The notes beneath the pieces were generated by a model that saw only the letters and a program-made list of their open reading frames with translations, did not search any database and was not told the origin of the DNA. From assembly GCA_036389795.1 (NCBI GenBank), contig DASVWD010000224.1:1-35534 (forward strand): DNA of 35,534 nucleotides, given 5' to 3'. Source of the DNA: Longimicrobium sp. GTDB taxonomy: Bacteria > Gemmatimonadota > Gemmatimonadetes > Longimicrobiales > Longimicrobiaceae. Shown one piece after another: positions 1-8,443 of the stretch (the stretch's first letter is position 1; the number at the start of each line of letters is the position of its first letter). Both the position numbers and the translations under genes were made by a program.

Positions 1-20
1 CTCGCACTTCGCACTCTCCC
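1..20. repeat. Partial heptad repeat at window edge
   Basis: Two to three GCACTTC/GCACTCT heptads. They belong to the same class of seven-base arrays seen between many genes in this window. The element is cut by the window edge. Confidence 0.55.
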
Positions 21-103
21 GCTTGACCCAACCGCCGCCGGGGCTTACGATTCGGGCACCGGCGGTCCGCCGGCTCTCCCACCTACATCCTCCGGAGGTC
101 CCG

Positions 104-553
104 TTGCGCTCCTGGCGAATCCTTTCGCTCGTCCCCGTATTGCTGTTGTCCGCGGCCTGCACCGGGGCCGCCCAGGGCCGCGGCAGCGCGCCCGGTCAGC
201 CGGGCGGCGCGGCGCCCGCCGCCACCGTCGAGCGCTTCATGCGGCTGGTGGCCGAGAAGAACTACGTGCAGATGGGCAACATCTTCGGCACCAGCCAGGG
301 GCCCATCAGCCAGCGGGACCCGCAGCCCGAGGTGCAGCGCCGCATGTACGCCATCGCCAGCATCCTCGAGAACCAGCGCTTCGTGATCCGCGGCGAGCAG
401 CCGATCCCCGGCCGCATCGGCGAGGCGGTGCAGCTCACCGTGCAGGTCACCCAGCGCGGCCAGGCGCGCGACGTCCCCTTCGTGGTGGTCAAGGGCGGCG
501 ACCGCTGGTACGTGGAGCAGATCGACCTGGAGCGGGTCACGCGGACGCAGTAA
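104..553 (+). CDS. Putative lipoprotein, function unknown
   Basis: A 149-residue protein of unknown function. I start it at TTG 104 because GGAGG lies five bases upstream (94-98) and because this start gives a classic export signal: a basic n-region, a hydrophobic stretch (ILSLVPVLLL) and a Cys at residue 19 preceded by SAA, a passable lipobox. A 27-codon upstream extension is open but has no Shine-Dalgarno and spoils the signal. The mature part has a low-complexity Gly/Pro/Ala linker, then about 100 residues with alternating strands ending in a 'GGDRWYVEQIDLERV' stretch, reminiscent of NTF2-like/DUF4878-type lipoproteins. That fold assignment is a guess. It converges on the epimerase gene, with a heptad hairpin between. 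Confidence 0.75.
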   Translation: MRSWRILSLVPVLLLSAACTGAAQGRGSAPGQPGGAAPAATVERFMRLVAEKNYVQMGNIFGTSQGPISQRDPQPEVQRRMYAIASILENQRFVIRGEQPIPGRIGEAVQLTVQVTQRGQARDVPFVVVKGGDRWYVEQIDLERVTRTQ

Positions 554-554
554 C

Positions 555-653
555 GGCAGTGCTAAGTGCTTAGTCCTTAGTGCGTTAGTGGCGGACGGCC
601 GCCTTTTGCACTCCTACCAAGCACTTAGGACTAAGGACTAAGGACTCAGCACT
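555..653. repeat. Heptad-array inverted repeat between convergent genes
   Basis: The left arm (about 556-590) is built from units such as GTGCTTA and GTCCTTA. The right arm (about 620-653) carries their complements (TAAGGAC, TAAGCAC). The arms can pair into an imperfect hairpin about 35 bp long. The element fills the whole gap between the lipoprotein stop and the epimerase stop, so it may act as a bidirectional terminator. That role is inferred. Confidence 0.75.
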
Positions 654-1061
654 TCAGTCCCGGTGCTCGAGGAGCTCGATCAGGACGCCGCCGGTGCTCT
701 TCGGGTGGAGGAAGGCCACCATGTGGCCGGCGGCGCCGGGGCGGGGCTCCTCGTCGATCAGCCGGGCGCCGGCGGCGCGCCAGCGGGCCAGCTCGGCGCG
801 CAGGTCGCCGACGCGGTAGCACAGATGGTGCATCCCCGCCCCGCGCTTCGCGAGGAACTTCGCCACGGCGGAGTCGTCGCGGGTGGGGGCCAGCAGCTCC
901 AGGCGGCCCGGGCCACGGCCGACGAAGACGACTTCGACGCCCTGCTGCTCGACGCGCTCGCGGCCGTACCCCTTCCCACCCGTGATAGATTCGAAGGTGG
1001 GGAGCGACTCGTCCAGCGAGTGCACGGCGATGCCGACGTGGTCCAGCGCCCGCTCGGTCAT
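654..1061 (-). CDS. mce: Methylmalonyl-CoA epimerase
   Basis: A 135-residue vicinal-oxygen-chelate enzyme that interconverts (R)- and (S)-methylmalonyl-CoA, the step before B12-dependent methylmalonyl-CoA mutase in propionate and odd-chain metabolism. The family signature is clear: an N-terminal DHVGIAV block (metal ligand H8), LELLAPT at 54-60, GMHHLCYRV near 76-84, and a C-terminal LIELLEHRD with acidic ligand E129. The length is normal for the family. The ATG start at 1061 has GAGGAG upstream on the minus strand. It is divergent from thioredoxin, sharing a 110-base intergenic region. No mutase gene lies nearby. Confidence 0.93.
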   Translation of the reverse strand: MTERALDHVGIAVHSLDESLPTFESITGGKGYGRERVEQQGVEVVFVGRGPGRLELLAPTRDDSAVAKFLAKRGAGMHHLCYRVGDLRAELARWRAAGARLIDEEPRPGAAGHMVAFLHPKSTGGVLIELLEHRD

Positions 1062-1171
1062 CCGTCTCCTCGGGAAGGCAGTTTGGGAGAGTCTACAGTC
1101 CAGGGTGGCCGGAGGAAGCTAGCCCGCGGCCGCGGGTCCGGCTACCGTTCTTCTAGCAAGGAAGGAACGAG

Positions 1172-1513
1172 ATGGCGGACAGCGACAAGGTGATCACCGT
1201 CACCGACGACAACTTCAAGGAGGTCACCGGCGGCGCGGGGCTGTCGATGATCGACTTCTGGGCCGTGTGGTGCGGCCCCTGCCGGATGATCGCGCCGATC
1301 GTGGAGCAGCTCGCCGACGAGTACGCCGGCAAGATCACGGTCGGCAAGCTCGACGTGGACAGCAACCAGCGCACGGCCTCGCAGTACGGCGTGCGCTCCA
1401 TCCCCACCGTCCTCTTCTTCAAGGACGGCCAGGTGGTGGACCAGGTGATCGGCGCCGTGCCGCGGCCCGCCCTGGAGAGCAAGATCAAGCAGCACCTGAA
1501 CGGCGCGGCCTGA
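1172..1513 (+). CDS. trxA: Thioredoxin
   Basis: A 113-residue thioredoxin, a cytosolic disulfide reductase recycled by thioredoxin reductase. The active site WCGPC is at residues 33-37 and the cis-proline loop (RSIPTV, P78) is intact. DFWAVWCGPC and the KLDVDSN strand match canonical Trx1-type proteins. There is no signal peptide, so it is cytoplasmic. A purine-rich Shine-Dalgarno (AAGGAAGGA) precedes ATG 1172. A strong hairpin follows the stop, so it is probably a single-gene transcript. Confidence 0.95.
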   Translation: MADSDKVITVTDDNFKEVTGGAGLSMIDFWAVWCGPCRMIAPIVEQLADEYAGKITVGKLDVDSNQRTASQYGVRSIPTVLFFKDGQVVDQVIGAVPRPALESKIKQHLNGAA

Positions 1514-1523
1514 AGCCGCTCGC

Positions 1524-1570
1524 GGAGCCGGAGGGGGCCCGGACGGCCTCCTCCGGCTCCCGTGTTTTGC
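1524..1570 (+). terminator. Rho-independent terminator after thioredoxin
   Basis: The arms GGAGCCGGAG (1524-1533) and CTCCGGCTCC (1551-1560) pair perfectly. The stem extends inward by six more pairs, one of them G-T, to about 16 bp. A short T-containing tail (GTGTTTT) follows. Confidence 0.8.
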
Positions 1571-1714
1571 GCGGGATTCCGCGCTCTGCCGGACCGGTCC
1601 GCGTCCGCGCGGCGGGGAAAGCCCGTGGCGGGAAACGTCTTGCGCCGCGGGCACGCTTCGTGTAGCCGGCTTGCGCCAGCGCCGGCGCCGCCCCTCCCAC
1701 CGTCCCACCCGATA

Positions 1715-2692
1715 ATGTACCAGTTCCCGCACGAGGCCGCGTTCCTGCCGCGGACCAAGCTGTGCTACGCCAACCTCCCCGGCATCCTGAGCGACGGCAA
1801 GCGCGACCGGGCCGCGCGCGTCCCCGGCTACGTCTCGATCCAGCTGGGCGAGCGCTGCTACCTGGTGTTCCTGCGCGGCGGCGAGCCCTTCAACGCGGCG
1901 CGGCTGCAGCCCGACTCGCGCGGGCCGGTGGCGCTGGCCGAGGTGCTGCGCGTGGCGGGGACGGAGAGCGAGCGCGGCGAGGGCGGGCAGATCGGCTACT
2001 ACGGCGCGCCCGAGGGGCTGCTGCAGGCCATGCTGGCCACGCTGCTGAACCCGCCGGTGGTGTGGGACGACCCGATCGACACCGCGCGCCCCGACCAGCT
2101 CTTCCCCCACCTGCGCGACCGGCGCTTCACGGGGGTGCTGGAGGTGAGCGACGGGCGGCGCTTCCACTACGTGCGCTTCGAGGACGGCGCCTTCCGCGAG
2201 GGGTGGTTCACCGAGCGCGACCCGGGGGTGCCGCTGGGCGACTTCGTGCGCTCGGTGTTCGAGGCGGCGGGCCCGCGGCTGCGGGCGACCCCCTTCCCCG
2301 CCTGCGAGGAGATGCCGGTGCAGGCGGGTCCGGGCTTCGTGGACCTCTACCGCCGCATCGTGGGCGGGACGCTGCGCGAGCTGTCGCAGGCGATGGGGCG
2401 CGAGACGGCGCTCGGGCTGCTGCGCCGCGGGCAGTCGCTGGCGGCGCTGGAGCACCCGGCGGTGGCGGCCTTCCAGGTGACCGACGAGGGGCGCATCTCG
2501 GGAGACCCGGTCGCGAGCCCCGACGTCCTGACCGCGGGGGTGGCGGCGTGGCTCACCGAGGTGCTGATCGCCGCGTCGGACCACCACGGGGTGGACCCGG
2601 GCGCGGTGATCGAGAAGACGGCGCGCGACAGCCGCTTCGTCCTCTCCGAGGCCGGCTTCTTCCAGCGGCTGCCGTGGGCGCTGGCGCTGTGA
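1715..2692 (+). CDS. DUF4388/PatA-N-like hypothetical protein
   Basis: A 325-residue cytoplasmic protein. I start it at ATG 1715; the frame is open further upstream but covers the thioredoxin terminator. No strong Shine-Dalgarno is visible. Residues from about 130 to 260 contain FTGVLEVSDGRRFHYVRFEDGAFREGWF-type sequence (split here by a family insert) that resembles DUF4388/PATAN domains, which often occur in bacterial signalling proteins. The first 75 residues (LPGILSDGKR, GERCYLVFLRGGEPFNAA) look like a second, diverged copy of the same strand pattern. No catalytic motif is seen. It stands alone between a terminator and a heptad repeat. A role in signalling is inference only. Confidence 0.75.
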   Translation: MYQFPHEAAFLPRTKLCYANLPGILSDGKRDRAARVPGYVSIQLGERCYLVFLRGGEPFNAARLQPDSRGPVALAEVLRVAGTESERGEGGQIGYYGAPEGLLQAMLATLLNPPVVWDDPIDTARPDQLFPHLRDRRFTGVLEVSDGRRFHYVRFEDGAFREGWFTERDPGVPLGDFVRSVFEAAGPRLRATPFPACEEMPVQAGPGFVDLYRRIVGGTLRELSQAMGRETALGLLRRGQSLAALEHPAVAAFQVTDEGRISGDPVASPDVLTAGVAAWLTEVLIAASDHHGVDPGAVIEKTARDSRFVLSEAGFFQRLPWALAL

Positions 2693-2797
2693 AGTGCGTT
2701 AGTGCTTAGTGTTTTAGTCCTTAGTACCCGGTGCCAGCCTCGTCCGCACGCGTCATCTAAAACACTAAGGACTAAGCACTAAGGACTAAGCACTTGA
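2693..2797. repeat. Heptad-array inverted repeat
   Basis: The left arm (2693-2727) and right arm (2757-2795) are complementary arrays of GTGCTTA/GTCCTTA units around a unique 29-base centre. It starts directly after the stop of the DUF4388-like gene and ends 32 bases before rsmI. Confidence 0.75.
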
Positions 2798-2829
2798 TAC
2801 TTCTTCCCCGGACCTGACTGACCCCGCCC

Positions 2830-3672
2830 GTGGCGCTCTTCGTCGTCAGCACCCCGATCGGCAACCTGGGCGACGTCACCCACCGCGCGCTGGAGACGCT
2901 GCGCGCGGCGGACGTGGTGCTGGCCGAGGACACGCGGCGCACCTCCATCCTGCTGCGCCACTTCGGGATCGGCACGCGCCTGGTCTCCGCGCACGAGCAC
3001 AACGAGGCGGCCCGCGCGGCGCTGGTGGTGGAGATGCTGCGCGAGGGGAAGCGGGTGGCGCTCGTCTCCGACGCGGGGACGCCGCTGCTTTCCGACCCCG
3101 GCGCGCGCATCGTCCGCGAGGTCGTGGACGCGGGGTTCGAGGTAGTGCCCATCCCCGGCGCGTCGGCGCTGCTGGCGGCGCTGGTGGGGTCGGGGATCGC
3201 GGCCGACACCTTCACCTTCCTGGGCTTCCCCCCGCGCAAGGGCCCCGAGCGCGCCGAGCTGCTGGAAGAGGTCGCCGCCAGCCCGCGCGCCGCCGTCCTC
3301 TACGAGTCGCCCAACCGCGTGGGGAAGCTGCTGGCGGACCTGGCGGAAGCGTGCGGCCCCTCGCGCCGCGTGGCCGTCGCGCGCGAGCTGACCAAGCTGC
3401 ACGAGGAGTTCTTCCGCGGCACGCTGGCCGAGGGCGCCGAGCGCTTCGGCGCGGGCGAGGTGCTGGGCGAGATCGTCGTGGTAGTCGAGGGGCGATCCAA
3501 AGACGTCCAGGCCGAGGGCGAGGTGGACGCGCTCGCCGCCGAGTCGCTGGCGAAGGCGCTCCTGGCGCAGGGCCAGTCCCCCAGCGCCGTGGCCAGGGAG
3601 CTGCGCCGCCGCCTCGGCATCTCCCGCAACGACGCCTACCGCATCGCCCAGGAGGCTGCGGAAGCCACGTAG
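2830..3672 (+). CDS. rsmI: 16S rRNA (cytidine(1402)-2'-O)-methyltransferase RsmI
   Basis: A 280-residue tetrapyrrole-methylase-fold enzyme that 2'-O-methylates C1402 in the decoding centre of 16S rRNA using SAM. Family blocks are intact and in order: VVSTPIGNLGDVT near the N-terminus, AEDTRRTSILL, SAHEHNE, LVSDAGTPLLSDPGARIV, PIPGASALLAAL, FLGFPPRKG, YESPNRVGKLL and ARELTKLHEEFFRG. The length is typical. The start is GTG 2830, which puts the conserved N-terminal strand at residue 3; no Shine-Dalgarno is visible. The C-terminal 50 residues are the usual helical extension. It is probably monocistronic, since a heptad repeat lies upstream and a hairpin follows. Confidence 0.95.
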   Translation: MALFVVSTPIGNLGDVTHRALETLRAADVVLAEDTRRTSILLRHFGIGTRLVSAHEHNEAARAALVVEMLREGKRVALVSDAGTPLLSDPGARIVREVVDAGFEVVPIPGASALLAALVGSGIAADTFTFLGFPPRKGPERAELLEEVAASPRAAVLYESPNRVGKLLADLAEACGPSRRVAVARELTKLHEEFFRGTLAEGAERFGAGEVLGEIVVVVEGRSKDVQAEGEVDALAAESLAKALLAQGQSPSAVARELRRRLGISRNDAYRIAQEAAEAT

Positions 3673-3692
3673 GGTCGAGGCCTGCCTCGACC
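3673..3692. terminator. Small perfect hairpin after rsmI
   Basis: GGTCGAGGC (3673-3681) and GCCTCGACC (3684-3692) pair perfectly around a two-base centre, one base after the rsmI stop. There is no T-tract. The words around it (GTAGGG-TCGAGGC, GCCTCGACC) recur in altered form near 24722-24752, so it may be a remnant of a dispersed element. Confidence 0.5.
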
Positions 3693-3814
3693 GTGCCGAC
3701 CCCGCACCGATCCTGGCCCGATACCCGGAAGCTCGCCCCACAGCCTTACGCGGTTCGCGAGGCTTCCTGCAGTTGTTGCCGCGGATTCATCCGCCCTGGG
3801 CCGGGAGCCAGTCC

Positions 3815-4507
3815 ATGTCCGCCGACCTCCGCCCTCCCGCCGCCGTGCGGGCCGACTTCGACCGCATCGCGCTCGCGACCGAGCGGGCGCGCGGGGCGGA
3901 CTTCGAGGACGACCTCTACCACGACGTCCTCCTCCGCCACGTCCCGCGGCCGTGCGGCGCCGCGCTCGAGGTCGGCTGCGGGGCGGGCGGCGTCACGCGG
4001 CGGCTGGCGGAGCGCGCGGATTCCGTCCTGGGCGTCGACCTCTCGCCGGAGATGATCCGCATCGCCCGCGAGCGCTCGGCCGGGCTCGGCAACGTCGAGT
4101 TCCGCGTGGCCGACTGGCTGGCGTGGGAGGCGCCGGCGGAGGCGTTCGACTGCGTGGCCTCCATCGCCACGCTCCACCATCTCCCGGTGGCCGACGCCGT
4201 GCGGAAGATGAAGCGCGCGCTCCGTCCCGGCGGCACGCTCCTCCTCCTCGACCTGCTCCACCGCCCCGGTGTCCGCGGCCTCCCGGCGAACGTGCTGGCG
4301 GCGCTCGTAAGAAGGATGCGGCGGGTCCGGCGCGGCAGGCTGCTCCTCCCCGCCGAGCTGCGCGCCGCGTGGAACGCGCACGGCCGCGGCGAGACGTACC
4401 CGCGGATGGCGGAGGTGCGCGCCCTCTGCGCCGCGGAACTGCCCGGCGCCGACGTCCGGGAGCACTTGGTCTGGCGCTGGTCCGCCGTCTGGCGCAAGCC
4501 TGCGTGA
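3815..4507 (+). CDS. Class I SAM-dependent methyltransferase
   Basis: A 230-residue Rossmann-fold methyltransferase of the Methyltransf_11/25 type; the substrate cannot be told. Motif I LEVGCGAGG is at residues 51-59, followed by the acidic ribose-binding D75 (VLGVDLSPEM). A motif near FDCVASIATLHHLP and the post-motif LRPGGTLLLLDLL complete the SAM-binding core. I use ATG 3815 because CCGGGAG lies eight bases upstream; a TTG start 42 bases earlier is possible but overlaps a repeated intergenic word. The last 70 residues are Arg-rich. It could act on a small molecule or quinone-like substrate, but nothing nearby identifies it. Confidence 0.88.
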   Translation: MSADLRPPAAVRADFDRIALATERARGADFEDDLYHDVLLRHVPRPCGAALEVGCGAGGVTRRLAERADSVLGVDLSPEMIRIARERSAGLGNVEFRVADWLAWEAPAEAFDCVASIATLHHLPVADAVRKMKRALRPGGTLLLLDLLHRPGVRGLPANVLAALVRRMRRVRRGRLLLPAELRAAWNAHGRGETYPRMAEVRALCAAELPGADVREHLVWRWSAVWRKPA

Positions 4508-4511
4508 CGAT

Positions 4512-4579
4512 CTCGGCTGGATCACCCCGCGCGATGCGATCCCGAGGGAGCGGTAGCGACCCGGGGGATTCCAGCCGAG
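4512..4579. repeat. Intergenic imperfect hairpin element
   Basis: CTCGGCTGGA (4512-4521) pairs with TCCAGCCGAG (4570-4579). After an internal loop, CCCC pairs with GGGG. It lies just after the methyltransferase stop and may terminate transcription. No coding potential is seen between here and 4739. Confidence 0.5.
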
Positions 4580-4738
4580 GCCGCTGGTGGGTTGCTCCCG
4601 CGCACGAATGCCCGCCGACACGATCCGAATCCCCACGGTCTTCGTGACGACCCTGTGCTTCCTTGCGGGATCTCTACCCCGCGAAGATCTTCCGACCGCC
4701 CGCCGCGCCCCATCCACGATCCTTCGAGACCACGTCCG

Positions 4739-6552
4739 ATGCCGAACCCCGTCGCCGCGCCCGACACCGTCCCCGCCTCCGCCAGCGCGGGGGCGAGGAC
4801 GCGCGCGCGGCGGTCGACGCGCTGAACGAGCGGGCGTACGAGCTGCGCTACGCCGACGCGGCCGAGGCGGTGCGGCTGGCCGGCGAGTCGCGTGCGGCGG
4901 CCGAGGCCGCCGGGTACGCGCGGGGCGTCGCCTGCGCCCTGCGCGCCTCCGGAGTGGCCCGCTGCCTCCGCTTCGAGCTCGACGCCGCCACCGCCGACCT
5001 GGAGGAGGCGCGGCGGCTGTTCGCGGAAGCCGGCGACGAGCGGGGGCGGGCCTCGGCGCTCAACTGGCTGGGCAACACCGCCTGGCGCCAGGCCGACTAC
5101 CCGGCGGCGCTGCGCCTCCACCTCGAGGCGCTCCAGGCGCAGCGCGCGGCGGGCGACCGCGCCGGCGAGTCCGACTCGCTCAACTTCATCGGCAACGTCC
5201 ACTACCACATCGGTGAGTACGCGCGCGCCCTGGAGCACTACCAGCAGTCCGCGCGCATCAAGGAGGAGATCGGCGACCTGCGCGGGCTGTCGCAGTGCGT
5301 CAACAACGTGGGCAACATCCACGCGCAGCTCGGCGACTACCGCCAGGCGCTGGAGTTCCACCGGCGCGCGCTGGAGCTCAAGCGGGGCGCCGCGGACCGG
5401 CAGGGCGAAGCCGTCTCGCTGGTGAACGTGGGCTCCGGCCACGAGGCGCTGGGCGAGTACGACCAGGCGCTCGAGTTCTACCACGCCGCGCTCGACCGGG
5501 CCCGCGAAGTGGGCGACCGCTTCGTGGAGGCCGACGCCCTGCGCGACCTCGGCGACGTGCACCGCAAGCTGGACGACCCGCGGCGGGCGCTGGAGTGCTA
5601 CCGGGCCGCGCTGGAGGTGGCGCGCGGCGCGGGGGCGCGGATGGTGGAGGCCGAGGTGCTGATCGGGATCGGCCGCACCCTCACCGGCACGGGTGACGGA
5701 GCGCAGGCCATCGAGTCGCTGCGCGAGGCGCTCGCGGCCGCGGAGGAGATGCGGTCGCGGCGCCTGATCTACGAGGCCCACCGCGCGCTCTCGGAGGCGC
5801 ACGAGGCGCGCGGCGAGCTGGCCGAGGCGCTCCGGCACTTCAAGGCGTTCCACGAGGCCGAGGAGGCGGTCTTCAGCGCCGAGTCGGAAAAGCGCATCCA
5901 GGGGATCCTGGCCGCGGCCGAGATCGAGCGCACCCAGCGCGAGGCCGAGCTGCTGCGCGGCAAGAACGAAGAGCTCACCGGGGCCAACCGCGCGCTCGCG
6001 TCCGCCAACGAGGAGAAGGCGCGCCTCCTGGCGCAGCTGCGCGAGCAGGCCGGGGAGCTGGACCGCCTCTCGCGCGTTGACGCGCTCACCGGACTCTTCA
6101 ACCGACGCCACGTCGACGAGCGGCTCGCGTTGGAGTGGGAGCGGGCCCGCCGGTTCGGCCGCGACCTCACCGTGGCGCTGGCCGACCTGGACCACTTCAA
6201 GCAGGTCAACGACCGCTTCGGCCACGCCGCGGGCGACGCGGTGCTGCGCGAGGTGGGCCGCATCTTCCGCGAGGGCACGCGCCACGTGGACGTGGTGGGC
6301 CGCTACGGCGGCGAGGAGCTCGTCCTGCTGCTGGTGGAGACGCCGCCCGAGAAGGCCGCCGGCTGCTGCGAGAAGCTCCGCACCGCCGTCGAGTTGCACG
6401 ACTGGACGGCGATCCACCCCGAGCTAGGTGTGACCGTCAGCATGGGCTTGGCGGGCAACCACGCGGTGGAATCGCCCGAAGCGCTGGTCGCCGCGGCGGA
6501 CGCGCGGCTTTACGAGGCGAAGCGCGGCGGACGGAACCGGATCTGCTGCTGA
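4739..6552 (+). CDS. TPR-GGDEF diguanylate cyclase (apparent frameshift near start)
   Basis: A cytoplasmic signalling protein of about 600 residues: N-terminal tetratricopeptide repeats (recurring LGDY..AL.. and ALE.Y..AL motifs), a coiled-coil linker (about 5880-6070) and a C-terminal GGDEF domain. The signature is GGEEL (codons from 6307), active-type, with an upstream RHVD that fits the RxxD inhibitory site for c-di-GMP. It should make c-di-GMP from two GTP under control of a TPR-bound partner. ATG 4739 opens a frame with every third base G or C and an N-terminus like the downstream paralog's, but this frame stops at about 4825. The TPR frame is one base out of register. One extra G in the GGGGG run at 4789-4793 would join them. 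Without this, the start would be a non-ATG codon such as TTG 4663, in a stretch with poor codon usage. Confidence 0.85.
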
Positions 6553-6601
6553 AGGCGCTCCTTCATACGAGGGTTCGGGCTGCTCTCCATCGAGTGATTC
6601 G

Positions 6602-6625
6602 GTGTTCCGCGCGTGAGCGGAACAC
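6602..6625. promoter_or_regulatory. Perfect hairpin / possible operator between the paralogs
   Basis: GTGTTCCGC (6602-6610) and GCGGAACAC (6617-6625) form a perfect nine-base dyad with a six-base centre, 43 bases before the ATG of the second TPR-GGDEF gene. It could be an operator or a weak terminator. No T-tract follows. Confidence 0.4.
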
Positions 6626-6667
6626 AGCGTGTCCCTTCATTCATTCCGTGACCATCCTGAATCGACA

Positions 6668-8443
6668 ATGAATCCCACAGTCGACTCCGAGGCGGGAGCC
6701 GAGGGCCTCACGGAGCATCCTGATCCACGCACGGCCGTCGACGAGCTCGCGCGGCGAGCGTGGAACGCCCGCTTCACCAAAGCACAGGAAGGTGTCAGGC
6801 TGGCCGAGCAGGCCCTCGCACTGGCCAAGCGGGAAGGCTACTGGAGCGGCGTCGGGTACGCGCTGCTCAGTCGGGGCACCTGCCGCACCCTGTTGCTGGA
6901 GCACGGCGGCGCGCTCGCCGACCTCGAAGAAGCAGCCCGCATCTTCGAGGAAACCGGCGACCTCAGTGGGAAGGCAAGCGCGCTGAGCCGGATCGGTGAC
7001 GTGCGCGTCCGCCTCTCCGAAAGCCTGGCCGCCCTGCCGCCGCTGCTCGAGGCGCTGCGGCTGCAGCGGGAGGCCGAAGATCGCCAGGGCGAGTCCATCA
7101 CGCTCAATTTCCTGGGCAATCTATATTTCGGGCTCGACGAGTTCGCCCAGGCCCTGGAGTACTACCACCAGAGCCTTTCGATGAAGGAGGAACTGGGCGA
7201 CGAGCAGGGCGTCTCCAGGTGTCTGAACAACATCGGCAACATCCACGCTCGCCGGGGCGAATACGGCGAAGCGACGGCGTACTACCAGCGGGCACTGGCC
7301 CTTCAGCGCGAGTTGGGAGATCTCCATCTCGAGGGGATCTTGCTGACCAACATCGGCGCGACCTGGGACGCGCAGGGCCATTACGACCGGGCGCTGGATT
7401 GCTACCGGACCGCGCTCGACGATGCGCGCCGGAACGGAGAGCGGCGCACCGAGTGTGATGCGCTGTGCAACCTCGGTGACTCCTTCCGCAAGCAGGGCGA
7501 CCTGCCGCAGGCGCTCGCATACCTGGGCAAGGCCCTGGAAGCCAGCCACTCCACCGGGCTGAAGCTGGAGGAGACCGATGCGCTCCTCCGCCTGGGGCAG
7601 ACGTTCGCCGCGGCCGGAGACGACGAGCGTGCCCGCGAGCACCTGTTCCGCGCGCTCGAGCTGGCGAGGCAGATCCAGGCCCGCGCGCCCGAGTCCGAAG
7701 TGGAGCGCGAGTTATCGGAACTCCATGAGCGGCGTGGCGACGCCGCGGCGGCGCTGGAGCACTTCAAGCGCCACCGCGAGGTCCAGGACGAGATCTCCAG
7801 CATCCAGTCCGAGAGGCGCATCCAGAGCATCCTGGTGCGGGCCGAGGTGGAGCGGACGCAGCGCGAAGCCAGGATTCTGCGCGAGAGCAACGAGGAGAAG
7901 ACGCGCCTGCTGGAACAACTCCGCGAGCAGGCCGAAGAGCTGGACCGCCTCTCGCGCGTTGACGCGCTCACCGGCCTCTTCAACCGCCGCCACGTAGACG
8001 AGCGGCTCGCGCTGGAGTGGGAGCGTGCCCGCCGCTTCGGCCACGACCTCACCGTGGCGCTGGCCGACCTGGACCACTTCAAGCAGGTCAACGACCGCTT
8101 CGGCCACGCCGCGGGCGACGCGGTGCTGCGCGAGGTGGGCCGCATCTTCCGTGAGGGCACGCGCCACGTGGACGTGGTGGGCCGCTACGGCGGCGAGGAG
8201 CTCGTCCTGCTGCTGGTGGAGACCCCGCCCGACAGGGCCGCCGGCTGCTGCGAGAAGCTCCGCGCCGCCGTCGAAGCGCACGACTGGTCCGCGATCCACC
8301 CCGATCTGCGCGTGACCGTCAGCATGGGGCTGGCGGGAAACCATGACGCCGACTCACCCGAAGCGCAGATCGCCGCGGCGGACGCGCGGCTGTACGAGGC
8401 GAAGCGCGAGGGGCGGAACCGCGTCTCGGGCGTGTCAGCTTAA
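6668..8443 (+). CDS. TPR-GGDEF diguanylate cyclase (tandem paralog)
   Basis: A 591-residue paralog of the preceding gene with the same architecture: TPR repeats to about residue 370, a coiled-coil linker (near 7800-7940) and a GGDEF domain with GGEEL at residues 508-512 and the RHVD inhibitory-site motif just before it. It is predicted to synthesise c-di-GMP in the cytosol; no membrane segment is seen. ATG 6668 is chosen over GTG 6629 because the upstream codons are not GC3-biased. The GGDEF-encoding DNA is nearly identical to the first copy, including one run of about 107 bases, while the TPR half is much more diverged and uses more A/T-ending codons. This is consistent with gene conversion. 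Its TAA overlaps the stop of the convergent antitoxin-like gene. Confidence 0.92.
   Translation: MNPTVDSEAGAEGLTEHPDPRTAVDELARRAWNARFTKAQEGVRLAEQALALAKREGYWSGVGYALLSRGTCRTLLLEHGGALADLEEAARIFEETGDLSGKASALSRIGDVRVRLSESLAALPPLLEALRLQREAEDRQGESITLNFLGNLYFGLDEFAQALEYYHQSLSMKEELGDEQGVSRCLNNIGNIHARRGEYGEATAYYQRALALQRELGDLHLEGILLTNIGATWDAQGHYDRALDCYRTALDDARRNGERRTECDALCNLGDSFRKQGDLPQALAYLGKALEASHSTGLKLEETDALLRLGQTFAAAGDDERAREHLFRALELARQIQARAPESEVERELSELHERRGDAAAALEHFKRHREVQDEISSIQSERRIQSILVRAEVERTQREARILRESNEEKTRLLEQLREQAEELDRLSRVDALTGLFNRRHVDERLALEWERARRFGHDLTVALADLDHFKQVNDRFGHAAGDAVLREVGRIFREGTRHVDVVGRYGGEELVLLLVETPPDRAAGCCEKLRAAVEAHDWSAIHPDLRVTVSMGLAGNHDADSPEAQIAAADARLYEAKREGRNRVSGVSA

Noticed and set aside
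4522-6417. Very long open frame on the minus strand opposite the first TPR-GGDEF gene
   Set aside because: Antisense shadow: composition is driven by the GC3 pattern of the real gene, there is no domain, and similar shadows occur opposite mutS2, dnaG, dxs and the helicase.
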